Of a stretch of 64,000 bases of DNA, positions 9,207 to 18,300 are shown one piece after another. Origin of the DNA: JAQICB01 sp046482735. GTDB lineage: Bacteria; Bacteroidota; Bacteroidia; Bacteroidales; UBA1715. The position numbers and the translations under genes were made by a program. The number at the start of each line of letters is the position of its first letter. Position 1 is the first letter of the stretch. The notes under the pieces are model-generated. The model was not told the DNA's origin. It did no database searches and saw only the letters and a list, made by a program, of their open reading frames with translations. The stretch covers positions 1 to 64,000 of the forward strand of contig JAWOEL010000130.1 in assembly GCA_046482735.1 (NCBI GenBank). Reading direction: 5' to 3'.

Positions 9207-10023
9207 ATTGCGTATACCAATTTATTATTGTGTTAATTCGTTTCATATGTGGTTTTTCATATATTCTTCCATGCATTTTTATAACCGAAAAATCGGGATG
9301 TTTCTGAGCATATTCCTGAACCGCCAAAGCATCTTGCACTTCTTTCTGAGAAAAATACTGAATGGCATGCATTACCTCAATTTGTTTCGGATGCACAATA
9401 CATTTACCATCGTACCCGAAAGAAACCGCACGACGACATTCGTGTTCAAATTCATGTGCACCTACAATATCCATACATACCGAATCGATACATGCTAAAC
9501 CGAAAGCCCTTGCAGTATGTAAAACCTGCATATGAGCATACTCCAAAGTACTTTGCGAATGTTCCATTCCCATTTGCAATGCGAAATCATGGCTCCCCAA
9601 AATAAGAGCAGTAATGGGTAATTCCGAAAACTGAATAATATGCGACAATGAATACAAACACACCGGACTCTCAACAAGAAACATACACGACACCTCGTCA
9701 ATATATTTTCCGCAGGCAAATGCTATGTGCTTAGCATGTTCTACCCGTTCAATTTTAGGAATAACAAATTTACGAAATCCGTATTCCAATAAACGTTCAA
9801 AAAAAGAAGTATCTACCCCTTGCTCAGAAACAGAAAAAAACGGACGAACATATACATTATCAGGAATTCCGGTATCAAAAGCTAAGGAATCAAATGCAGT
9901 ATTCACATCCGCTTCGGCCACTGACTCCTCAAAATCTATGATATAATAATCAGCTTTATGCTGCGAAATAGCAGAAAAAAAAGTCGGACGATTAGCCGGA
10001 ATAAATAAATACGAGTTCAGCAT
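9193..10023 (-). CDS. CitE-like HpcH/HpaI-family protein (copy 2, divergent)
   Basis: This second CitE-like protein, 276 residues, begins SYLFIPANRPTFF and keeps the barrel frame (YYIIDFEESV, VYVRPFF, FVIPKIE, FLVESPV, LILGSHDFALQMG, GYDGKCIVHPKQIEVM). DLEDSV of copy 1 is DFEESV here, so it is clearly divergent and may have a different substrate or a supporting role. It is translationally coupled to the MaoC gene downstream (14-bp overlap), and its ATG overlaps the last base of the upstream cupin gene. Fold assignment is strong; activity is unknown. Confidence 0.8.
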   Translation of the reverse strand: MLNSYLFIPANRPTFFSAISQHKADYYIIDFEESVAEADVNTAFDSLAFDTGIPDNVYVRPFFSVSEQGVDTSFFERLLEYGFRKFVIPKIERVEHAKHIAFACGKYIDEVSCMFLVESPVCLYSLSHIIQFSELPITALILGSHDFALQMGMEHSQSTLEYAHMQVLHTARAFGLACIDSVCMDIVGAHEFEHECRRAVSFGYDGKCIVHPKQIEVMHAIQYFSQKEVQDALAVQEYAQKHPDFSVIKMHGRIYEKPHMKRINTIINWYTQYGSK

Positions 10024-10445
10024 TATTTCAATTGTTTATATACTACATAATCTTCATATTTTCTGATATAATCCGCCTCATCATAGCTATGCGAAGCCAA
10101 CACCAAACAGACTGAGCCGGACGAAAAGCCCTTTTCCGCTGCCCAGATTCCCGGAGGAATATGCAAACCGAAATTAGGTCTGTTAAGCGTAACAGTGCGA
10201 CTAATGAGCCCATCTGTCAATTCAATTTCAAAGGCTCCCGAAGCAGCCACCAAAAACTGATGACACTCCTTATGAGCATGAGCACCACGAGACTCACCAC
10301 CAGGAATATCGTATAAATAAAAAATCCGGTTAATATCAAAAGGTATTTCCTTGTTCCCATGAACCGGCGTAATATTACCCGCTCTGTTTTGAATTTTAGG
10401 CAATTCAATAACCGAACAATCATATACTGTAACAGACTGGCTCAT
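10023..10445 (-). CDS. FdtA/QdtA-like dTDP-sugar 3,4-ketoisomerase (cupin, copy 1)
   Basis: A 140-residue cupin of the FdtA/QdtA/WxcM type, which converts a dTDP-4-keto-6-deoxyhexose to the 3-keto form on the way to 3-amino sugars (Fuc3N, Qui3N). The active-site strand reads GGESRGAHAHKE, with both conserved histidines (H56 and H58), followed by CHQFLVAASG. The matching 3-aminotransferase (FdtB-like) is not in this operon; it may lie elsewhere. An adjacent paralogue (10448-10867) shares the fold but not the second histidine. Confidence 0.85.
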   Translation of the reverse strand: MSQSVTVYDCSVIELPKIQNRAGNITPVHGNKEIPFDINRIFYLYDIPGGESRGAHAHKECHQFLVAASGAFEIELTDGLISRTVTLNRPNFGLHIPPGIWAAEKGFSSGSVCLVLASHSYDEADYIRKYEDYVVYKQLK

Positions 10446-10447
10446 AT

Positions 10448-10867
10448 TTATAAATTTTGTGCGTTTAAAAAATCAGCATACTTGCGAATATACAAATCCT
10501 CCGAATACGGTTTTGAAGCCAAAATCAGGCACAAAGCATTCGTCGAAAAATTCTCCAAAGACCGCCACATCATCGAAGGCACATACAAACCATAATACGA
10601 ACGATTCAGGGAAATGATTTTTTTAGAATGGCCATCATCAACATGCACATCAAAACTACCAGAAAGAGCAATAATACACTCCTGCAAGTCAGTATATGCA
10701 TGACCGCCCCGAGTTTGTCCGCCCGGCACATCATATATCCAATACGAACGTGCAACCGAAAACGGAATATGAGTATTTCCCTCAATAAACGAAAGATTCC
10801 CCCGTGGATCCATAATTTTCGGGAAATCAATAATAGTACAATCGTCAATATGCTGTTTGTGTGTCAT
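10448..10867 (-). CDS. FdtA-like cupin (copy 2, active-site His replaced by Tyr)
   Basis: A 139-residue FdtA-type cupin aligning residue for residue with its downstream neighbour through the active site. Its motif reads GGQTRGGHAYTD: H56 is kept, but the second catalytic-strand histidine is Y58. The next strand is also changed (LQECIIALSG instead of CHQFLVAASG). As both histidines are regarded as important in FdtA, this copy may be catalytically altered, act on another sugar, or form a mixed dimer with copy 1. The gene is 3 bp from the upstream gene and 2 bp from the paralogue. Confidence 0.8.
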   Translation of the reverse strand: MTHKQHIDDCTIIDFPKIMDPRGNLSFIEGNTHIPFSVARSYWIYDVPGGQTRGGHAYTDLQECIIALSGSFDVHVDDGHSKKIISLNRSYYGLYVPSMMWRSLENFSTNALCLILASKPYSEDLYIRKYADFLNAQNL

Positions 10868-10870
10868 AAT

Positions 10871-11569
10871 TTAACTTTTTAATTCACCTGGTCGAAAAAC
10901 ATATTTCACCCCATATTCTTCAGCCGATTTTCTTCGTTCCTGAGGAGATGAAAGAGTACGAAAAGAATATTCAACCTCATTCCAAATTTTCTGTATTATC
11001 TCGTGAGCTTCTGCTCGCAATTCATTAATATACTTTACAGCTCGATTATTTTTTGTGGTAAACATAACATGATTACGCTGTGCTTCCAAAAATTTTTGAT
11101 ACTGAATGTTCACCAACGCTATCCGCGGATTAAAAATAGGTGTGCCACCATTCATTACCCGTTCCTCTTCTCCCTCAATAATAGTTTTTCCCCAATATAA
11201 AATATCCTCATCTGTTGTCAGCGGAGGAACTTTTTTAATATATTTCTCTAAATTATAATATGCACGAACCTTAGCAGATAACTCACCTCGCAAAATACAA
11301 AAATTCAGAACCTGTATAAAATGTGATATATATAATTTAACCTTTTTTTTAGAAAAACTGTATGTTGTCTCCTTTTCATGTTTATGAGATGATTCTATAC
11401 TTTTATGATACAAACTTTGCGTATACGTAGGTAAAAAAAATTTTGCTCGTTGCAGTGTTTTATACGAAAAAGCCAATTGATCAGGAGTCAGCTCTTTGCT
11501 TTTGTCTATAGCTATAGACAATGCCTGTATTCGTGCTCTATCTGTATTTGGAAGTCGTCTGTAAGGCAT
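10871..11569 (-). CDS. Conserved Bacteroidota protein of unknown function
   Basis: This 232-residue, basic, mostly helical protein has no signal peptide, membrane segment or motif that gives a function. It starts MPYRRLPNTDRARIQAL, has a central YISHFIQVLNFCILRGEL segment and ends with YGVKYVFRPGEL. From memory it resembles a widespread Bacteroidota protein family without assigned function. It is the first gene of the minus-strand operon (3-bp gap to the cupin gene), with about 210 bp of non-coding DNA upstream. Its operon position may be incidental, and no link to glycan synthesis can be shown. Confidence 0.75.
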   Translation of the reverse strand: MPYRRLPNTDRARIQALSIAIDKSKELTPDQLAFSYKTLQRAKFFLPTYTQSLYHKSIESSHKHEKETTYSFSKKKVKLYISHFIQVLNFCILRGELSAKVRAYYNLEKYIKKVPPLTTDEDILYWGKTIIEGEEERVMNGGTPIFNPRIALVNIQYQKFLEAQRNHVMFTTKNNRAVKYINELRAEAHEIIQKIWNEVEYSFRTLSSPQERRKSAEEYGVKYVFRPGELKS

Positions 11570-11731
11570 ATTATATTTGCGAATAAGTGCAATATTACAA
11601 AAAAATTGCCATTCGCACTATTCATTCACATATAATTTCATATAAAAAGACAATCTTCTAAGTGTCAAACAAATAGACACAACATCCACTAAACCAGCAT
11701 ATTATAAACACGCATAACATATAACAAAATA

Positions 11732-11739
11732 CAAAAATA
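11732..11739 (-). promoter_or_regulatory. Possible -7 element for the minus-strand glycan operon
   Basis: On the minus strand the sequence reads TATTTTTG, a full match to the Bacteroidota -7 consensus TAnnTTTG. No clear TTTG is found about 20 bp upstream, and the site lies 163 bp before the first start codon, so this is a weak call. Confidence 0.25.
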
Positions 11740-11779
11740 CCATATCTTCAAGAAAATAAGGTAATTATGTTTTTAAAAA

Positions 11780-11811
11780 CTTGAATTTAATAATTCAAAT
11801 CTCTATATTTG
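11780..11811 (+). promoter_or_regulatory. Bacteroidota-type promoter for the HU gene
   Basis: CTTG (11780-11783; consensus TTTG) and TATATTTG (11804-11811; consensus TAnnTTTG) are separated by 20 bp. The start codon of the HU gene is 45 bp downstream of the -7 box. Confidence 0.7.
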
Positions 11812-11855
11812 TTACAATTAACAATAATTTACTAACCTCCAAACAATGTAGAACT

Positions 11856-12128
11856 ATGAACAAAGCAGAATTAATTGATCAAATTGCATCAGAATCAGGT
11901 TTATCAAAAGCAGACTCAAAAAAAGCTTTAGAAGCTTTCACACAAAGCGTAAGTGCATCACTCAAAAAAGGAGATAAAATATCCTTAGTTGGATTTGGCT
12001 CTTTTTCTACTTCAAAACGTTCGGCACGAACAGGAAGAAACCCACAAACAGGAAAAACTATTACCATACCGGAAAAAAACACGGTAAAATTTAAAGCTGG
12101 CAAAGAATTATCTGATTCTGTGAATTAA
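11856..12128 (+). CDS. HU-family DNA-binding protein
   Basis: A 90-residue histone-like protein that binds and bends DNA as a dimer. It shows the HU layout: helical N-terminus (MNKAELIDQIASESGLSKAD), then GDKISLVGFGSFS and the DNA-binding arm motif GRNPQTGKTITIPEKN. The start at 11856 gives the standard HU N-terminus; an in-frame extension back to 11781 runs through the promoter and is not part of the protein. A good promoter lies upstream and a terminator downstream, so it is a single-gene unit. Confidence 0.95.
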   Translation: MNKAELIDQIASESGLSKADSKKALEAFTQSVSASLKKGDKISLVGFGSFSTSKRSARTGRNPQTGKTITIPEKNTVKFKAGKELSDSVN

Positions 12129-12172
12129 GTAATATCCTGAAAATCTAATTTTTTCAGTCAGGCCTCTATAAT

Positions 12173-12208
12173 AAAAAAAGGCAGATTCATTTGAGTCTGC
12201 CATTTTTT
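12173..12208. terminator. Bidirectional terminator between HU and nrdJ
   Basis: GGCAGA (12180-12185) and TCTGCC (12196-12201) form the stem base, with extra weak pairs towards the loop. The stem is flanked by a run of seven A on the left and ATTTTTT on the right, so it can end transcripts from either direction. Confidence 0.8.
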
Positions 12209-12242
12209 ATAAATATAAACTACTTATACATAACCGAGAAAA

Positions 12243-14822
12243 CTATCCGCATTTTGATGCACCACAATCAGGACACGTTAAACACCCCTCCTGATACAAA
12301 AGATTTGTGCTACCACATTCAGTACATTTTTGCCCGGAACTCACTTTTGTTCCATCTGGAATATATTTTTTTAATGCCCGTTCCACACCATTTTTCCACG
12401 TATTAATGGTTTCACCATCAATACTCATAGATGAAACGAGATTAACCACACTCTCAATAGGCATACGGTGACGAAGGACACCAGAAATCAATTTTGCATA
12501 ATTCCAATATTCTTTATCGAACATACGGGAAAGACCTTGAAAAGTCACACTATATCCGTGTTTATCAATATATTGAAAATCGTAACTAGTTTTACCTTTG
12601 TATTTATTTTTAATAATTTTACCTCTTACCACAGATTTAGGCACCGGTAATACATCCTCATCAATCTTACCCGTAAAAATTTCATACGGATGTCCCTCTA
12701 GCAAACCAACAAACGCAACCCACTGTTCGCGATTATTTTGAAAACGCACCACATCGGCATCAAGCTCAACAGGTCTGCGAGTGGGAATATATGGAGCATC
12801 ACCCGAAGCTTGTTTTTTATCCTCTTTTTTATCAGACAACAACACCCCGGAGCGAGAACCATCTCTATACACAGTAACTCCCTTACAGCCAACCTCCCAA
12901 GCTTTTACATATAAATCACCAACTAACTCCTGCGAAGCTTTTTCAGGTAAATTAATAGTAACACTTATAGAATGGTCAACCCATTTTTGTATTTTTCCTT
13001 GCATTTCAACCTTACTCATCCAATCAACATCATTAGTTGACGCTTTATAATAAGGTGATTGTTTTACAATTTTATCTAACTCTTCCTGAGATGCATTTTT
13101 AACCTCATCAACATCATATCCATTTTTTTCGAGCCACATGGTAAATTTATGATGAAAAACCCGGTACTCTTCCCATGAATCACCAACATCATCAACAAAA
13201 GACACTTTCGCCGAATTATCATTCGGATTGACCTTACGACGACGTTTATATACTGCCATAAATAATGGTTCTATTCCGGATGTTGTTTGTGACATTAAAC
13301 TGGTAGAACCGGTTGGAGCAATGGTAAGCATAGAAATATTACGCCGTCCGAAATTCATAATATCAGAATATAATTGTTCATCCACATCTTTAATACGCAA
13401 TAAAAACGGATTATTACTTTCTTTTTCCGGATTAAATACTTTAAACGGACCACGTTGTTTTGCCATTTCCATAGACGCACGGTAGGCTTCTATAGCAAGA
13501 GTTTTATGTACTTCTGTCGCAAAATCTGTAGCATCGTCAGTACCATATCGTAAACCTAAAGCAGCAAGCATATCACCTTCAGCGGTAATTCCAATTCCGG
13601 TACGACGCCCCTCTTCAGCTTTTTGTTTTATTTTTTCCCACAGGCTTTTCTCTACCCGTTTTATATCAAAATCTTCCGGATCTCCATTAATTTTTTCAAG
13701 AATAGCATCAATTTTTTCTATTTCAAGATCTATGATATTATCCATCATACGCTGAGCATACCCAACATGCTCAATAAACAAATCGAAATTAAATTTTGCA
13801 GAGTCAGAAAAAGGATTTTCGACATATCCAAATAAATTAAGAGCAAGTAAACGACAACTATCATACGGACAAAGAGGTATTTCACCGCACGGATTGGTAG
13901 ACATAGTTTTAAACCCGATATCAGCATACGAATCAGCAACAGATTCTGAAGTTATAGTATCCCAAAACAAAATGCCGGGCTCCGCCGATTTCCATGCATT
14001 ATGTACAATTTTATCCCACAACACACGTGCATCTACTTCTTTTGTAATTACCGGATTGGGAGAATCTACCGGAAATTGCTGCACATAAGGAGTGCCATCA
14101 ATTACCGCCTGCATAAACTCATGGTCAATTTTGACTGAAATATTAGCACCGGTAACTTTTCCCATATCTAATTTTGCATCAATAAAACCTTCGGCATCAG
14201 GATGCTTAATAGAAATACTCAACATTAACGCTCCTCTTCGACCATCCTGTGCTACTTCACGAGTAGAATTGGAATACCGTTCCATAAAAGAAACCACTCC
14301 GGTTGAACTCAGGGCACTATTATTAACTTCGGTTCCTGAAGGACGTAAATGAGACAAATCATGCCCAACACCTCCTCGACGTTTCATCAACTGCACCTGC
14401 TCTTCATCTACACGAAGAATACCACCATATGAATCTGCTGGATTCTCCTGACCTATCACAAAACAGTTTGATAAAGATGCTATTTGATAATTATTACCAA
14501 TTCCGGCCATCGGGCTTCCTTGTGGAATAATATATTTAAACCCTTCTAACAAAGCAAAGAAATCGTTTTCTGTCATTGGGTTAGCATACTTATTATCAAT
14601 ACGTGCAAGCTCTTTAGCGAGTCGCCGATGCATATCGTTAGGAGATTTTTCATATAAATTTCCTGCAGAATCTTTTAATGCATACTTATTAATCCATACA
14701 GTTGCTGCTAAATCATCTCCTTTAAAATATTCTTTTGCTGAAGCTAATACCTCTTCATAACTGTACGATTTTGTTTTTGTTTTCATTTTCTCGGTTGTCA
14801 TTTTGCTCTCGTGAATAAACAT
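12243..14822 (-). CDS. nrdJ: Adenosylcobalamin-dependent (class II) ribonucleoside-diphosphate reductase
   Basis: This 859-residue enzyme reduces ribonucleotides to deoxyribonucleotides with a B12-derived radical and no oxygen. Key parts: SNCFVIGQ with the first redox cysteine, NPCGEIPLCPYDSC with the radical-site cysteine, DNIIDLEIEKID and the phosphate-binding MLTIAPTGSTSLM. The C-terminal 28 residues form a zinc-ribbon-like tail, CTECGSTNLL...CPDCGASKCG, common in this branch. The ATG at 14822 is used; a second ATG at 14801 (MTTEKMK) is possible. No B12 riboswitch was recognised upstream. It is transcribed alone, converging on HU. Confidence 0.95.
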   Translation of the reverse strand: MFIHESKMTTEKMKTKTKSYSYEEVLASAKEYFKGDDLAATVWINKYALKDSAGNLYEKSPNDMHRRLAKELARIDNKYANPMTENDFFALLEGFKYIIPQGSPMAGIGNNYQIASLSNCFVIGQENPADSYGGILRVDEEQVQLMKRRGGVGHDLSHLRPSGTEVNNSALSSTGVVSFMERYSNSTREVAQDGRRGALMLSISIKHPDAEGFIDAKLDMGKVTGANISVKIDHEFMQAVIDGTPYVQQFPVDSPNPVITKEVDARVLWDKIVHNAWKSAEPGILFWDTITSESVADSYADIGFKTMSTNPCGEIPLCPYDSCRLLALNLFGYVENPFSDSAKFNFDLFIEHVGYAQRMMDNIIDLEIEKIDAILEKINGDPEDFDIKRVEKSLWEKIKQKAEEGRRTGIGITAEGDMLAALGLRYGTDDATDFATEVHKTLAIEAYRASMEMAKQRGPFKVFNPEKESNNPFLLRIKDVDEQLYSDIMNFGRRNISMLTIAPTGSTSLMSQTTSGIEPLFMAVYKRRRKVNPNDNSAKVSFVDDVGDSWEEYRVFHHKFTMWLEKNGYDVDEVKNASQEELDKIVKQSPYYKASTNDVDWMSKVEMQGKIQKWVDHSISVTINLPEKASQELVGDLYVKAWEVGCKGVTVYRDGSRSGVLLSDKKEDKKQASGDAPYIPTRRPVELDADVVRFQNNREQWVAFVGLLEGHPYEIFTGKIDEDVLPVPKSVVRGKIIKNKYKGKTSYDFQYIDKHGYSVTFQGLSRMFDKEYWNYAKLISGVLRHRMPIESVVNLVSSMSIDGETINTWKNGVERALKKYIPDGTKVSSGQKCTECGSTNLLYQEGCLTCPDCGASKCG

Positions 14823-15393
14823 GATTTTCTTTTTTTATAAAATGCTCAATGTATTCTTATAACTCAATGCTACAAGCCAAAACATTATAATATATATTAT
14901 TTAGGTCTATTTTTTGTAACTTATACTAAACTACAATTTTTTTTATGACGCTTTTCTTTATCAATATCAAATTTCAGTTTTAAAATTAATTGGAAAACAA
15001 AAGAGCAGAAAGTTTATATTGTGTGAGTTATTCATATTTTTTTAACAAGACAAAACACTGTAACACAACTGATTTAAAAAGTTTTAAAAAAAAGTGAAAA
15101 AAAGTTGATTTTTAACAAATAGGTAGAATTACTTATAAATAAAGAGACTAGAAGAATTATCCGAAAAAATATTCATTTTTCAAAATTCGGAAAATTGTAC
15201 CGAAAAAATCATAAATATCATATTTGAATCAAAAAAATGATTTTTGAGTACAAAAGAAGACATCTGTTTTTCAGAAACAACGTCATATACAACATACTAT
15301 TATATAAAAAAACCCTTAATTCAAATTGACCACAATTCAAATCAAGGGTTTAATATTTTTTTAACACTCTATTACACACTCATAATCATTTAA
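14823..15393. other. 571-bp intergenic region between nrdJ and infB
   Basis: This is the longest gap in the window and is very AT-rich. It holds the infB terminator at its left-to-right end (15310-15351), two copies of CCGAAAAAAT (15161-15170 and 15200-15209) and a small hairpin with arms TCAAAAA/TTTTTGA (about 15229-15247). The nrdJ promoter must lie in its first part, but no clear TTTG/TAnnTTTG pair was found. No ORF, RNA gene or B12-box-like element was recognised. Confidence 0.6.
15310..15351 (-). terminator. Terminator of the rimP-nusA-infB operon
   Basis: Read on the minus strand, AAACCCTT pairs with AAGGGTTT and the inner arms ATTTGAATTG and CAATTTGAAT continue the stem for about 19 bp with three G-U wobbles and a TGGT loop. 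It is followed on the minus strand by a run of T. It lies 42 bp beyond the infB stop. Confidence 0.85.
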
Positions 15394-18300
15394 TTACAAT
15401 GAGCGTTTGACTTCTTTTTCATCATATGCTTCAATAATATCACCAACTTTCACATCATTATAATTAGTAATATTCAAACCACATTCAAAATTTCGTGTTA
15501 CCTCTTTCACATCATCCTTGAAACGTTTAAGAGAACCTAACTCACCAGTATACATAACAATACCATCACGAATAAGCCGCACTTTTGAATTACGATTAAT
15601 TTTTCCTTCAGTCACAAAACAACCAGCAACAGTACCAGCTTTTGGAACTTTAAAGGTATCACGAACCTCAGCAGTACCAACGACCTCCTCCTTAATTTCC
15701 GGAGAAAGCATACCAGTCATGGCATCTCTCAATTCATTAATAGCATCGTATATTATAGAATATAGTCGTATATCAATACCTTCTTTTTCGGCAAGTTTTC
15801 GAGCCGCCGCCGAAGGACGAACCTGAAAACCAATAATTACAGCATCAGACGCAGAAGCAAGCAAAACATCAGATTCAGAAATCTGACCAACTGCTTTATG
15901 TTTTACATTTATCACAATCTCTTCTGTCGACAACTTAACAATAGAATCAGCCAATGCTTCAATCGAACCATCCACATCACCTTTTATAATAACATTAAGT
16001 TCCTGGAAATTTCCAATTGCAATACGACGACCAATTTCATCGAGCGTAACATGTTTTTGAGCATTTAACTCTTGCTCTCGCTGCAACCGTTCACGTTTAT
16101 TTGCAATATCACGTGCCTCTTTATCAGTTTCTAAAATATGGAATCTGTCACCTGCCTGAGGAGCTCCGTTAAGACCGAGTATAGTAGCGGGCACAGATGG
16201 ACCAGCCTCTTTTATTCGCTGTCCACGTTCATTAAACATAGCTTTCACCTTACCGGAAAACATACCAGCCAACATCACATCACCAATACGTAATGTTCCG
16301 GCACTAACCAATACTGTAGACACAAACCCCGAACCTTTATCAAGCTCAGATTCAATAACAGTACCTACTGCACGTTTATTCGGATTAGCTTTTAATTCAA
16401 GAAGCTCTGCCTCAAGCACAACTTTCTCCATTAAATCCTCAATATTTTTTCCAAATTTCGCAGAAATTTCCTGAGATTGATATTTACCACCCCATTCTTC
16501 TACGAGATAATTCATATTAGCTAACTGTTCCCGTATTTTATCGGGACTGGCACCTTCTTTGTCGACCTTATTTATAGCAAATATAATAGGCACCCCTGCA
16601 GCAGCAGCGTGATTTACAGCCTCTACTGTTTGCGGCATAACACTATCATCAGCAGCTACTACAATAATTGCAATGTCTGTAACCTGTGTACCACGAGCAC
16701 GCATAGCTGTAAACGCTTCGTGACCTGGTGTATCTAAAAATGTTATTTTTTTATTATTATTTAATGTTACCGTATATGCACCTATATGTTGTGTTATACC
16801 ACCAGCTTCTCCGGCTATCACATTTGCTTTACGCACATAATCAAGTAAGGATGTTTTACCATGGTCAACATGTCCCATTACAGTAACTATAGGAGAACGA
16901 GACTCCAAATCTTCAGGCTTCTCATCTTCCTCATCATCTATTCCCTCCTGAACATCAACACTCACAAATTCAACAGAAAACCCAAATTCTTCAGCAATCA
17001 TTTGAATAGTTTCAGCATCTAATCGTTGATTTAAAGAAATAAATAAACCGATACTCATACACGTACCGATTATTTCAGATGCATCAACTTCCATCATATT
17101 CGACAAATCATTTGCCGAAATGAATTCAGTAACTTTCAATACTTTTTTATCTAACTGCGACTGTTCGTTTTGTTCTTCAAGTTCCTGACGAATAGCATCT
17201 CGTTTTTCACGACGATATTTAGATGACTTTGTTTTTTTGGTGTTACCCATTTTAGCCATCGTTTCTTTAATCTGCTTTTCTATCTGATCTTCAGAAAGCT
17301 CCTCAACATATTTTTTCCGTTTCTTTTTCTTATTAACATCTTTCGTTCGCGAGTCTTTATCTATAGCATCTTTTATAGATGCACCTTTTGGTGGAAGATC
17401 TATCTTCTCTTTTTTAATACGTTTTCTCCGTTTTTTCTTACCACCTTTATAATCATCATCAGAATCTTTTAAATTTATCTGACCAACAACTTTTGGTGAT
17501 TTTGTTTTTGGAGTTTGATGTGAAAAAATTTCATCTTCTTTAGTATCAGATTTATCTTTTTTAGATTTCCCCGTATTTTCAGCTTTCTCAGGAGAAGTTT
17601 CTTTAGTTTTGCGTCCCTGTTCTTTGCGCTGCTTACGCTCTTGTTCTTTTTCTTTTTTCGATTTTTTATCAGGACGTGTTTTCTGATTAAGAGCAGATAA
17701 ATCTATTTGACCTACTACCCGTACTTTATTTTCAATTTCATTATCTGAAGATTTAAAAATTTCATCTTCATTTTTCGGGTCTTCAGCAGATTCCTCTTCG
17801 TTTGTATTTATATTTTCGTCAGTCTCCTCAGAATTATCAGAATCCACATCTGCATCTACTTCATCTTCAACAGTCTCATCCGTTGAATCATTTTCTGCAA
17901 CTACCTCTTGGTTTTGCTTTGATTCTTCTTCAGAAATATTTTCAGTTTCCTCGGCTTTCACCTCCTCCTGCTCCTCTTTTTCAGACTCATCAACTTCATC
18001 TTTATGTGCTTCTGGTTCAGGCTCTTCTTTTTTCTTACGAGAAGATTTCGGTTTTGAAATAGAATCAACATCTACTTTTCCAACCACTTTCACATTTATT
18101 TGGGGTTCCGGAACTTCCAATTCATCCTCGTCGTCCTCATTAGACTCTTCAGCTTCTTCTTCTACATCAGACAAAGAAATAACTTCCTGCTTTTTTCTAT
18201 TTTCAGTCAAATCTATTTCTTTTGACTGTTTTTTGATAGAACTCTCAGTACTATACTCCTGTTCGAGTAATTCATATAACTCATCAGGAATTTTAGTGTT

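Noticed and set aside
15010..15030. NrdR-box-like sequence upstream of nrdJ (TATATTGTGT half-site)
   Set aside because: Only one half fits; the left half is poor and no second box at the usual spacing was found.
14823..15300. Cobalamin riboswitch upstream of nrdJ
   Set aside because: No B12-box-like conserved segment or multi-stem layout could be recognised by eye.
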